A stretch of DNA of 64,000 bases, from the NCBI GenBank assembly GCA_030272155.1, contig CP126203.1, positions 1,922,001-1,986,000 on the forward strand, read 5' to 3'. The position numbers were made by a program, and so were the translations under genes. Positions 49,909 through 60,375 of the stretch are shown piece by piece. This DNA is from Tetradesmus obliquus (Eukaryota > Chlorophyta > Chlorophyceae > Sphaeropleales > Scenedesmaceae). The notes below the pieces were generated by a model. That model saw only the letters and a list, made by a program, of their open reading frames with translations. It did no database searches and was not told where the DNA came from. Position 1 is the first letter of the stretch; each line of letters starts with the position of its first letter.

Positions 49909-50384
49909 ACAGTTACACTATGCTGACAGTTTTTGTTTCAAGGGCCAGTCACGGCCTGTCACACATCACAGGACGTCATTGCGCGACTGTGATTTTAGTG
50001 GAGTCTGGGCACTCGGTCAGGTCCTGGATGCCTTTCGGGGCTGCTCCGCACGGGGCTGTCTGCATGATCGTGTGACAGCGTCTCTTGGTGCAAGAGACCT
50101 GTGGAGTGAGTGCGGAACAGGTTGCCTCACTCTCTCAATGGATCTTTTTATGGAGCAAGTGCACAGTTATGTAGGTCAGCCCTTGTAACGTTCTTGCTTT
50201 AGATAAAAAAAGAACACCAGTGCCATTGACTGTGTGCCAATTCATATCCAGCCCTGCTGCTGCTGCATCACCTCGCCAAGTGCATGAAGATCGGCTGCTC
50301 TTTCTGTAGCTCCTGCAGCTGCAGCCCTCGGCACCTTACAACAGCGCTGCTGCTGCTGCTGCTGTCACTGCTGCTGCCTTGCAG

Positions 50385-50446
50385 GCATGATAACGCTCCC
50401 CAAAAGCGTGCTGTCCCTGCGCAGGTTCCAGGAGGAGGGTGGCCTA
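50385..50446 (+). CDS. Possible upstream exon of the ENT-like gene
   Basis: A good acceptor (CTGCTGCCTTGCAG) precedes GC-ATG at 50387. An open frame, MITLPKSVLSLRRFQEEGGL, runs to a strong donor CTA/GTAAGG at 50447. Ignoring the donor, the frame continues 28 codons more, through a hydrophobic CRLIYPYMICALI stretch, to a stop at 50531-50533. It could be the loop and start of TM7 of the transporter, or its first exon. I could not connect it in phase to the exon at 51181. Confidence 0.35.
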
Positions 50447-51051
50447 GTAAGGGAGGGAGTGTTGCCCCTCACCACAAGCGCAAGGCTGGCCTGCAGGCTG
50501 ATCTACCCATACATGATATGCGCCCTCATTTAAAGCCTGGTTGCTGCTGCCATTGGCCACTCGTGTTGTCGCCTCAAGTCGGCTCAGTAAGTCTAGCTGC
50601 AGGCGACGCTGCCCGCAGTTCGTGCTGGTATGCACTGCAGCCTTTTGTATCTGCCACAAACAGTGTCAATGCATAGTAGAATAGAAATGAGTGAGTGAGT
50701 AAGTGAATGGGATAGGAATGAGCTCTTGCAACAGAGCCCATACCAGGCATGTCCTTGTTCTTCTCTAATTCACGCGCGAAGAGCACAGGCTCAAGCAGGC
50801 TTGCCTGCATCTATGCACAAGACTGGAAACTTGTATCTACCAGCCATAAACTTGCCTACATCATGGCATTGCCAGCACGACAAGACATCACCTTGAATGC
50901 ACTGGCGAGTGGCGACAGCGTCTCGCTTATGTCCAGGTTTATCAACCTCTTGCTGCCTGTTGCTGCACCACCTGTTGCCTCACACATATCACGATTTGAC
51001 AGTTAACAAACAGATATCCTGCTGCCTGTTGTCGCGCCCTCAGGCATGCAG

Positions 51052-51093
51052 TGGCCAGCATTCGGTGCTTGGTACATCCCGCTGATCCTGCAT
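51052..51093 (+). pseudogene. Duplicated start of the ENT exon
   Basis: After an acceptor-like TCAGGCATGCAG, the frame reads WPAFGAWYIPLILH and then GTATAA. It matches the first 14 residues of the real exon at 51181 (WPAIGTWYIQLILM). The similarity stops after 42 nt. It is either a decayed partial exon duplication or a 42-nt alternative exon with a weak GTATAA donor. Confidence 0.55.
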
Positions 51094-51180
51094 GTATAAT
51101 TTTAGCCGTTTGTGCTTGCACTCACCAGTTGTTGCCACTCTTGCTGCGCTGCATGGCTGCCTCTGTACTGTGTGTTGCAG

Positions 51181-52071
51181 TGGCCGGCAATCGGCACCTG
51201 GTACATCCAGCTCATTCTCATGGCGCAGCAGACAGGCATGTTCACAGGCTCTGCGCTGCTGCCAATCAGGCCCCTGCGCTACCCCCGCACCACGCTGCTG
51301 ACTGCGGCACTGGCCTACATGGCTGTGTTCACGACTGCGTTCATGATGGCACTGAAACTCAGGGCAGTGCCGGTGGATTTTGTGCCACTCTGCTACGCAC
51401 TCACCACATGCCAGGGGTGAGCGAAGCTTCCAGCTTCTGAGCTGGGTGAGGGGTTGAGCACAAGTGCAGGAAGCAGCGGCCAGCAAGCAATCGAAGGTTT
51501 GAGCTTGGCATGTTGCTGGCAATCTCATACATCTTGATCACCAGCAATGGTGAAAATGCTATTGATCAAATAGGTCAGCAAGCGGCAAGCAATGGTCAGG
51601 GCATTTTTGTCACAGATGCCAAGACCTGTGTCATGCACAATGTGCATATCATGACATGTCATGTCATGCACCTGTCGTGCATATGGCATGCATACGTCTT
51701 GCATGCAGAAGGTGAGCAGGAAGTGGCAGGCGGCTGCCATGGCATCGCCCGATTGAAAAGGAGTATGAGTCCTGACCAGCTGACATCATTGTACTGATCG
51801 TCTGGCAGCAGATCCGTCATCTCATGTACTACTTGCTGCTCTGATTATGCTGCACTCCCTGCACACTGACGTCCAATGTACCGCTTTCACCGCCTGCGTT
51901 CTACCCCTGCATCTCATGTGCAGCTACATCTCCGCTTCGGTGTTCTGCTGCGCACCTGTGGGGCTGGTGGCGAAAGATGCCAAGCTGGTTCAAAGGTTGC
52001 TTGTGATGACCTGTGCAGTTGCCTACATAGTGGGCCTCGTGATTTCTTGGCTGTGGGTGCTGGTGCACTGA
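51181..52071 (+). CDS. Equilibrative nucleoside transporter (ENT/SLC29) homologue, C-terminal part
   Basis: ENT proteins move nucleosides across membranes by facilitated diffusion or proton coupling through 11 helices. Two exons join in phase: 51181-51416 (donor GGGTGAGC, phase 2) and 51924-52071 (acceptor ATGTGCAG), giving 127 residues and a stop. The first exon begins WPAIGTWYIQLILMAQ, like the G-x-WY-x-LILIA segment of the eighth helix in plant and animal ENTs. It then carries one clear hydrophobic helix. The second begins GYISASVFCCAPVG and ends in SWLWVLVH, like the GYL-x(6)-AP-x-G and final WLW of plant ENTs. The family's usual length is about 400 residues. TM1-TM6 are not visible between the retroposon border at 50214 and this exon, so the gene may be a truncated relic. 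The family call rests on recalled motifs. Confidence 0.6.
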
Positions 52072-54391
52072 ATTAAATTCTCTTGATCGACAATTTGGCA
52101 CACATGTTTGCTGTTGATGCAGAGTGCAGCACTACAGGATGCCTCTGGTGGTGGTGACCGACAATTTGATACGTGCCTGCTGCTGTTGAAAAACCTTTTC
52201 GCACGGTCCGCACTCAACAACAGCAAACATGTGTCAAACTGGTGGCTGTAGTAATGCGTGCATGGCTACATATTGCAGCTCCAGGCATCATATGTAGTGT
52301 GGTAGACATGGGGGTTATGAACTGCAGCTGTAGTTGATCAGGTCTTTGATGCTGTCGCTGTTGGTGCACCAGGCACGTGTGTTCTGCACAAACTTCTTGG
52401 GTGCATAGTTACAACATAACACAACGTCAGAATACTATGTTTTGCTACCTCACAGAGGTTGTTGGTTGGCCATACGACCCTCGCTGGGATGTCAAGAACA
52501 GTACAGCAAGCATAGTGGCGATCATTCTTTCAAGGCTTCAATGATAGGCGGGTTGGTCGAATCTACAGAAAAGGTTATTTTCAGGCAGTGGCTTTGTCTG
52601 CGATTCAGGTTGCACTGGCTGTATCGCATGTACTGCCTGTGGTTCAGAGCCGCACACATGGGCAGAGGGCAGTGCAATGAGCAGCACAGATAGCAGCAGG
52701 CGCGGGCTGATTATGTTGTCACCAGCTGTATGAACAGCAGAGTTGCCTGCAAGCATGCCACACAAACCAAGGCATGCTGAATCAGCAGGCCTTGCAGGCA
52801 CAGCAAGTGCAGCATGGCCTGCATTGCAGCAGCGTGGCTGCCAATCTGCAGCATCCTCTGCAGCTTGGCGTCTGACCGCAAGCTGCAATAACGTGATTTG
52901 GTACGTTGTCGGTTGCAAACTTCCTTTTGGCGCATGACGCAACAGCGGTGCTACTGCTGCTGTACACGAACTCCTGGTTGCCCACATTGATGGGATTGGT
53001 GATAGAAGGGAATAATGTCATGATACGTCTTGCCGGTGCCTCTAAGCGCTGATGGATGCGGTACGGCACTTCACTGAGTTGTTCTGCTTTTTCTGGTTGA
53101 CTGAGACCGCAGTTGCAGCTGTCTTGTGTGGCCAGCTGCAACAGTGTTACTGGCATGGGGCAGAGAGGAGGCCATGGCGTGGCGTGGCTGCGCCTTCAGC
53201 GGCTGTGTACAGGCTGAGCCGAACATGCCATGATGGTTTTCTGTCGGGACAGGCAACATGTTGTCACAACAGTGTGGCGTAGGGCAGGCACATGGAGCAT
53301 AACCATGGCTAGGATGCCGTGGTACTACTGGCCAGTAGCTGGGACTGCATTGCATTGGCGCTGTTGCCAGCAGGTGCTGGAAGAACAGGGTATTCGAACA
53401 CCCTGTCGGCCCTCCAAAGTTTGCATCATGCGAGCTGCAAATCATGATGACCAGGCTGTAATCACCAGGAGAACAAACACACTGATGTGCTGCGCCTGCA
53501 TGTCCTTGGTTGGATGATCTGTGTGGGTTCCTGCTTGGTGCCTTCTGTGGTGTTGCACTACTTCTGGGTTTGCTGGGCTATGCCTACCTGCTGGTTTCGC
53601 TTGTCAGGGTGGGGGTCTGCTGGTGTGTTTGTGTAGTTTGTTGCTGAGTCCTGCTCTGTGGTCACATGTTGGTTTGTGCAAAACCCTGAAGGACACAGCG
53701 CTGGTCTGTGCTGCCACTCGCCAGCACGCTCGCAGTGAAACCCTGTTGGGTGTTCGTCTGCGCTTCTTCCTTTCATAGTAGTGCTGGGTGACTGGCATGT
53801 GTGGGTGACGATCATCACCACCGCTGTGCTGCATCTGCTTGTCTCTGGTGGATGTGGCTCTGCGCGTATGCACACGTGTGCATGCTTTTCAACGGCGGAC
53901 GTTGCTTGCTTTGCTTGTTGGTGGTTTGGGATGACATTGTTAGCTTGTGTTGGCTTGCTTGTGCCTTTTCCACAGCATCTGTTGCAAAAAGAGCTGGAAG
54001 TATATGTCGGAACAGGGTTTGTAGCAGTGCATCAGTTCGTCAAAACAGGAAGCCTCATCCTCTCACATCTCTTCTGTTGAAGTGAGTTTGTGGTTCCTTG
54101 GTCCAGCCCTTGTAACGGCCTATTTCCCTATATTCTCCAAACCAACTGAGCCGTAGCTGATCAGCCATAGCAATGGCCCCAAAATAGTCACGGGTGTAAG
54201 GATAAGTCGATTGTTACATACACTACACAGCAACAGAGTTCACTGGTTGGACCCCCGGTCAACAGCCACTACGTCATAATGAGCCAGCGGGAGGCTTGCA
54301 GGGGTTTGCTGATCTTCAAACAAATGTCCCACGTAGCCGGCAACATGCCTCAGCAAACGCCTAGCCTGCACTGGTGTGTCAGCGCCTAGCG
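52072..54391. other. Intergenic region between two convergent genes
   Basis: No exon with a recognisable domain lies here; short ORFs show no family signature. It holds a 17-bp inverted repeat (ACACATGTTTGCTGTTG at 52100-52116, its complement at 52218-52234), with a partial direct repeat of ACAATTTG...GCTGTTG at 52090 and 52160. It also holds a 14-bp match to the retroposon tail (CAGCCCTTGTAACG at 54104-54117). The ENT-like gene should end its transcript here, and the collagen-like gene ends from the other side. Confidence 0.6.
54214..54218 (-). terminator. TGTAA polyadenylation signal of the collagen-like gene
   Basis: TTACA on the plus strand is TGTAA on the coding strand, 174 nt past the stop codon. 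Confidence 0.55.
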
Positions 54392-55785
54392 TCAGCCTGT
54401 CGGCGTGGTGCTGGTGCTGTTGAGCGTGGTGTTGCAGCAGTATGAAGTCGCATGCAGCACACACTTTGCCAGTGTCGGGTCGCGGCTGAAGTAGCTGGCC
54501 CCGCACTCAACAAAGCTGCCTGAGCCCGAGGTGTCATTGTACGGCACGTTGCCCGGCACCACCATGTTGCGCGTCACAAACAGCATCCTGTAGTCTGTGT
54601 CGTTGTCGCAGCGCAGGTCGCAGCCGCCGCCCAGCAGCGTGGTGTTGACGCACACGTCCTGCGCGCGCGCCAGCACTGTGTAGGGACTGCTGTTGGGGTT
54701 GTTGCGGCCTATGCTGAGGTCCACGGTGGCGTTGTTGCCCCGGAACACCCCCGAGCAGCGGAAGCCTGTGTTGTGGCGATTGGTAGAAAGCAGGGGTCTC
54801 ACGTCAGCAGCATGAAATCTGGTGTGAGTGAGTGAGCGACTACCCAGGCAGCTCTGCAGCTCCTGGGTAAGTTAAGGCTAAGAGGGAATGTATGGCCAGG
54901 GGCGGCGCCCCTGGGCTCCACACCCTCTATCTGATGAAGTCTGGCAAGATGTAGAACCAATTCTCGACGGCCCTCTGTCAATTGATGCAGGCAAAGAAGG
55001 TAGCAGCAACCAGCCCCAGTGCAATGTAGTGCTTTCGGGGTGTAACTGATTGATCGACTCAACAAATGCCTAGGCAGCCAATGCTGGAGTACGCGCACCT
55101 AGCAAGCTGAAAGTGTTGTTGGTGCGGTTGTCCACCAGCTGCGCGCCATCGTTGACATACACGGTGCTGCCGTTGTTTGCATTGACCGTGCTGTTTGACC
55201 CTACCACGAACGTGCCGTTGCTGCCCATGCTTGTGCCAGCAGGGCCTGTCGGGCCTGCAAGCAGCACACAAAACCACGCAGCAACGCACGGAGGCATCAG
55301 TGCTAGACATGCGGCCTGCAAGCGCCTGGTTGCCTAAACAATGCAGCCATGTTTCTGGAGGCACTGCATTAAGTCACAGCCGTAATGCCTGACTAGCTAG
55401 CTGGCTAGCTCCTTCAGGCCTCCAGGTGCTGAGTGAGTGACTGAGTGACCACCCAGGCAGCTCTGCAGCTCCTGGGTAAGTTAAGGCTGGAGAAGGCGTG
55501 TGTTCCAGGTGCTCACCAGTAGGGCCTGTGGTGGCGCTTGCATTGATCCTGTTGAGCACCTGCTGGGTGATGTTGGCGGGGTCGCATGCACCCAACGAGC
55601 ATGCCCCAGTCATGCCTGCAGCCGCCAACATCAGTTGCGTGAGTGTGTTGGAAAAGTGTGTTACAGGGGACACAGCAGAGGAGCAGACTTCGCTTGGGCA
55701 CCGAGGACACATGCACACATGCACAGCAGAAGCTGCTGTGGTTACCACTCAACGGCACAGCCTTCGTCGCCTTAGCCGATGGTGC

Positions 55786-55848
<63 letters not shown>

Positions 55849-57402
55849 AGAACACCTGTTTGAAGTCAATACTGCTACCCCCGCTGCTGCCATTGCGCTG
55901 CTGCACTGCTGCCACGGCACATGCTGCAGGTGCAGCTGCCCTGTTGTCACCCACCAGTAGGACCAGTTGAACCTGCAGGACAACAATGTGGCATGTACAG
56001 GGCTGTGAGATACGGCGGCCAAGCGCACGGCACATAGATGGTCAACACGCAATGCAGGGCACTGGCTGCCGCGTTTGTGAAAGCGTCAAACAATACCAGA
56101 CAAACCATGCGACTGCTTGATTGTTGAATGGCTGGCTGAACGTTCAACGTGGCATGCTGTTGGCAGCAAGCATGCTGAGCCCACCTTGCAGTCCACTTGG
56201 CCCTTGAGGCCCCTGCATGTCACAGCAGCAGCAGCAGCAACAAAGTGGCATGCTCAGTAGCAGCAGCAGCAGATCACAACGGCGTGCATGTAGCCACCTG
56301 GTCAGACCTGGCTATGGCCTTAACGAGCCCCCAGTCAGCCGACAAGCGTTATGTGCCCACAGCTGCAGAATCTTTCATCTGCCAGCTATGGGCCCGCATC
56401 TACTCTACCACTTGTTATGAAGCAGCTAGTAACGCCTGGCAGTGCAGCAGTAGCGCAGTAGCGCCTTTGTCAAAGCCGACTGGTCCAGCCCATCGTAACC
56501 AGATAATATCATAACATAATGACACCAGGCCGCCTCACCTGTGGGCCAGTAGGCCCCTTGTCACCCTGCAGCCCCTTGGGCCCGGCGGGCCCTGCAGGGC
56601 CGCCAGCAGGCCCCGTCTCACCCTGCACACAGCAGCACAGCAGCACAAACTGAGAGGCAGCCTGAGACATTGGCAGCGGCTGATGGCACCTTCTTTGGGC
56701 CATGGTGGCTGCTGAGGAACTGCTATTATGGCGCTGACAGGCAAGCATGCTGCACAGCTGCATCTGACCACTGAAAATCAGTCAACGCACGCTGGTGACG
56801 GAAAACAAAACTCAACACTAGCCCTGCTGGGGCACCGTGCTGGTGCAACCAGCCGGCCTGCATTGTTCAGCCAGTCCATGTGTCATGTCCGCTGTAAAGG
56901 CAATTCAAACATGTGGCCGTGCTGCACAGGATGCTTAACCCGCAAGCCACTGTGCTGCTAGCAACGCTCCCCAGAGGGCCCCGCCAGCAACAGCAGCAAG
57001 CCTCATCACACAAACAAGCTGCAGAAACAGCACACACCACGCAGCACAGTAAGGCCCTGTGCAGCCACCCACCGTGGGTCCCATTGGCCCGGTTGGCCCT
57101 GTGGGCCCAAGCCCAGGCGGCCCCCTAGGGCCTGTGGCGCCCCTGCCCCTGGGGCCAGTAGGGCCTGCCATGGGTGCAGGAAGGCAGGGATATGCAGTGA
57201 AACCGACAGGCAGGAGAAAGGCCGCAGCAACAGCACACCGGAGGGATGTGTGGCACACATTGTGTGCCTATGCACAGCAGCTCACTTCCATCAACAAACA
57301 AGCTGCGTGGGCAGCAGTGCTGTGTGTGCCATGATCTGGGACCAGGCTGAAGACGCTATAAGACTCGTGCGCGCATGCAGCAGGCAACAAAGCAGCAGCT
57401 GC

Positions 57403-57435
<33 letters not shown>

Positions 57436-58627
57436 ATCATGCCTCACCTTGCGGGCCCTGCACGTGCACAGCAGGCAGAAGCAGCAGATAGGGTCGGCTT
57501 GCGTTTTGTGCATCGTCCTTCAATACCATGCCGGGCACCGTCAAGCTAGGATAGCTGCATGGCACCACATGCGTGGCTGAGTGTGATGCACTAGTGTCAA
57601 AGTCTGGTGCGGCTGCTGCGCTGCTGGCTTGTGCTGTTACACCACAATCTATCACAGCACGCCGCGGGCCACAAGATCAGCTACGTAAATTTCTTGAATT
57701 CTACTCACTCTTGGCCCTGCAGGACCCCTTGGACCTGTATGCCATGAAACAGCAGCAGCAGCAACAACAGCAGCACGGTTAGGGGTGGCTGTTGCTGCAG
57801 AGAACAACTGGTCGTGTTGTTGTGAGCACAGTGGACTGCATACCAGACTTGAGATGTGACTGCAGTGTACAAGGCTTGTGCAGTGCATCCTCAGTTGTAG
57901 CAGCAGGTGTGCTGCTGCTGTCTGACCCACCTGCTTGACATTGGCACTGTGCGGCAGACACCAACTCTGCAATCATGACAATCGTGTTGACAGCAAGGCA
58001 GCATGTCAGCATGCAATGCATCTGCAAGCCTCACTCAATGAGCCCAAGGCACAAACAGGAGGGCACATCTGCTGCTACATGCATATGGAAAGGTCATCTG
58101 CAGCAGCAGAAGCGCAGGCATATGCGCAGGACCGTACAGCTGGCATAGGAATGCAGTCACAAAGCCCCAGCAGGTGCATGATTACTGCTGCAGGCTTGCT
58201 GATGCGCTGAACCTGGCTGTGTGGTTTTATTACTACTGCTGCTAACCACAGCACGTGACCGCCTGGTGCCAGCTCAAGGCGTTGCATGGTGTCTGTGCCA
58301 GCTCACACTGCATGCAGTGAGACACATGAACATGCCCTCAGGCTCACCACTGCCACCAGCAGCAGGCGCTGACGTGGACACCACAGGGGTACTGTCACGT
58401 TCTGCTGGATGTAATTGTGCGGGATCAAGCTGCTGCACCCGCCTATGCCAGAACACGGACTCCTGCTCCAGCTGCTTCTGCTGCTGCTGTTGGAGTGGTC
58501 TGCTGTCCTGCTCGTGCGTATGTACTTGCTGATGCGGTCTGAACCATTCTCTGCCTTCTATATGATTAGCTAGCACGAGTAGAAGAGCTACATGTGTCCA
58601 TGCAGCTTTATGTCGCATCAGCGTCAC
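54392..58627 (-). CDS. Secreted collagen-like glycoprotein (10 exons, 388 aa)
   Basis: Exons, 5' to 3' on the minus strand: 58627-58348, 57734-57709, 57457-57448, 57164-57073, 56622-56539, 56212-56185, 55972-55955, 55615-55517, 55254-55099, 54765-54392. All have GT-AG borders and the 1,167-nt sum is one open frame. Residues 4-25 form a signal peptide (VALLLVLA core); 29-93 are Gln/His-rich. Residues 94-182 are Gly-X-Y repeats rich in Pro and Thr (GPTGPTGPMGPTGETGPAG), with a few one-residue slips. A short non-collagen segment with Cys (ACSLGACDP) and one more GPTGPAG follow. The 123-residue last exon is Cys-rich; the C-terminal half holds about ten N-glycosylation sequons. Short triple-helical segments like this occur in algal, bacterial and viral surface proteins. 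A role in the extracellular matrix or cell surface is inference. The start could also be Met4 at 58618. Confidence 0.85.
54842..54879. repeat. 38-bp intronic repeat, copy 1
   Basis: It lies in the last intron of the collagen-like gene and is identical to 55451-55488. It contains a hairpin ACCCAGG/CCTGGGT, and in both places a GAGTGAGTGA tract precedes it. Confidence 0.85.
55451..55488. repeat. 38-bp intronic repeat, copy 2
   Basis: It lies in the preceding intron, just past the exon at 55517. Confidence 0.85.
55788..55850. repeat. Long CTG run in an intron of the collagen-like gene
   Basis: About 20 CTG triplets, interrupted once by CTT, end in CAG. On the coding strand this is a CAG run between the 18-nt exon and the 99-nt exon. 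Confidence 0.9.
57405..57434. repeat. (CTG)10 in an intron beside the 10-nt micro-exon
   Basis: Ten CTG triplets lie 13 bp beyond the donor of the micro-exon at 57457-57448. Confidence 0.9.
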
Positions 58628-60375
58628 TGAACACCCGCTGCCTGAGCGCCAGCGGTTTCAATGCTGTCACATGGAAAGCTTCAATGCTAGTACGTTACAA
58701 GGACAGAGTAAGGTGGGCCCCAGAAGGTGTCACCATAGAGTGCACCAAGCTCGGCTCTGGTGACAGTATTATGTACGGATCATCGTAATCGCCATGCATG
58801 ATAGGTTTTCAACTAAAACGATGAAGCTGTCGCAGCGTTGCCCTCTTGTCCAGCACCGGAACCCTGCTGCCTCTTCTCAGACGAGGTTCTCACTAGTTCT
58901 CCCCTTCGCGATAACGGGACGTGAACGCCTATCTTTCAACACAACGCACATTTTACTATAATTAAATCAAATGAATGGCTTCTGCGCGTGCCCTGCACTC
59001 AACATAAGCAGGATCGCTGACGTACAGCAGTGACACCTGGCCAGGCAAGATGTTGTGGCGCCCTGAACACAATGCACGGCCTTTTACCCTTGAAACTGAT
59101 CTCAAAAGACATCAGGCTTCATTATGTGGCACATAGGTGCTGTCTGCCATGGAAACTTGAACACTGCGTCTGTAGCTGCCAGCCGTTTTTTCAGCATTTT
59201 GAAGTTGCGGGTGCAACCACAATCAGCCAGGACCCAAGTCCAGCTCCAGCTCCACGGAGCTGCCGGCAACAAGGTAGAATGTAGTGCCACAACGTCCTGC
59301 CCGCTGCCTGCCAGTTTTGCTGAAATGCCATTGCAACGGTTGCAATGAGGCAGTGACGTCACGCGTCGACGCGTCACTGTGTCGATCGACACAGCCCGGG
59401 TCCCTCTCTCTGAACTGCTAGCTAGGGTGTTCAATGCATAGCTCTGGACACCTGGCGGTGAGGTCAGCTCTAGAGCTGCTGCCATGTGCGGCACATGATG
59501 TGGCGACGAAAAGCAGCATATGAGTAGATTACAGCTCTACAGTGCCTCTGAATGCTGGACCGCAGCCGAAGCCAAACAGCCTGTTGCGGCAACGTGCTGG
59601 CTTAGAGCCGGGCTCGTTGCAATCTGACATGTTAAGATGTTTGGGGTGGATCTGGTGTTTGCAGGTTGGCTGCTCGGCTGATTGCTGACTACCTTGTTCT
59701 TGCCTGGAATCACAGGAATGTCTGCAAGCGGGATGATGAAATAGTGCTCCCTCCCCTTCCCCCTTCGCCTGTTCATTCAGCCGCTCCTGTGGGGCGCGGG
59801 GCCGATGGCGACGTTGCTATGGCTTAAATGGTAACATGATGATGATGTTACGGTGTACTGGAATCCAGGCATACCATTCACAGCTCAACTTTGTTCCTAG
59901 CAAGCAGTCATTTTAAACTGTCATGTAACATCATTCCTGTCCCCCACCTGCCCACACCCAACACTCCACCCTCCCATCATCATGCCCATGCACAGTGACA
60001 TCAACAGTGACATACGTTGCTTTGGCCTGTGCTGACTGCAGCACCGCCAGTTTATCAAAGGGCTGTGTATTTACTTTAACCGAGATAGTTCCAATTATGA
60101 AGTATACCGCCACAAACTGACAGCACAACACCCAAACATCAGACACCACCAGCTGCGAGCTGGATGTTTGATTTGTCCTAGCTCGCAAACCACTAGCGTG
60201 TTGCAACCAGGCAACCAGGCGACACAGCATTGAAGATTATGCTTGCAGAAGTGTCAAGTGTCAGCTGCTTGGTTCATGCATACAAGCTGTCAAAGTGCAG
60301 CGACTGGTGGAGTCATGCTGCACTGTAGTCACTGCAGGCTGTTGCAGCAGTGACAGCAGCTTGCTTGCAAGCCCT
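58628..60375. other. Intergenic region between PF16 and the collagen-like gene
   Basis: It contains the 3' flank of PF16 and the promoter side of the collagen-like gene, both read leftwards. I see no exon. The one striking element is the palindrome cluster at 59353-59394. No obvious TATA box lies just upstream of 58627. Confidence 0.6.
59353..59394. other. Cluster of three perfect palindromes
   Basis: GTGACGTCAC (59353-59362), ACGCGTCGACGCGT (59361-59374) and CTGTGTCGATCGACACAG (59377-59394) are each identical to their reverse complement, and together they fill 42 bp. The first contains a CRE-like TGACGTCA core. They could be binding sites for dimeric factors or a foldback structure. Confidence 0.75.

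Larger units (their letters stand above)
48414..50214 (+). mobile_element. Outermost retroposon copy forming the array border, split twice
   Basis: The plus-strand segments 48414-48483, 48863-48920 and 49909-50214 read as one element when the two minus-strand insertions are removed: hairpin remnant, CCTATTAATAGG, AAGTGCAGCTT, GATAGCTGACAGTTAC, AAGGGCCAGTCACGG, then GCCCTTGTAACGTTCTTGCT-TT and a short degenerate A tract. Left of it is satellite and right of it is unique DNA, so it has no matching flanks. It marks the junction between array and gene region. Confidence 0.8.

Noticed and set aside
50284-50676. 130-codon ORF with a Leu-rich start resembling a signal peptide
   Set aside because: The leucines come from a CTG triplet run in a likely intron, and the frame conflicts with the better exon at 50385.
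53781-54085. 99- and 94-codon hydrophobic ORFs on the plus strand
   Set aside because: The two ORFs overlap in different frames, with no splice sites or recognisable family; they are consistent with chance in TG-rich intergenic DNA.
55498-56052. Poly-Cys, poly-Ala and poly-Ser ORFs over the CTG run
   Set aside because: They are translations of an intronic triplet repeat in frames unrelated to the collagen-like exons.
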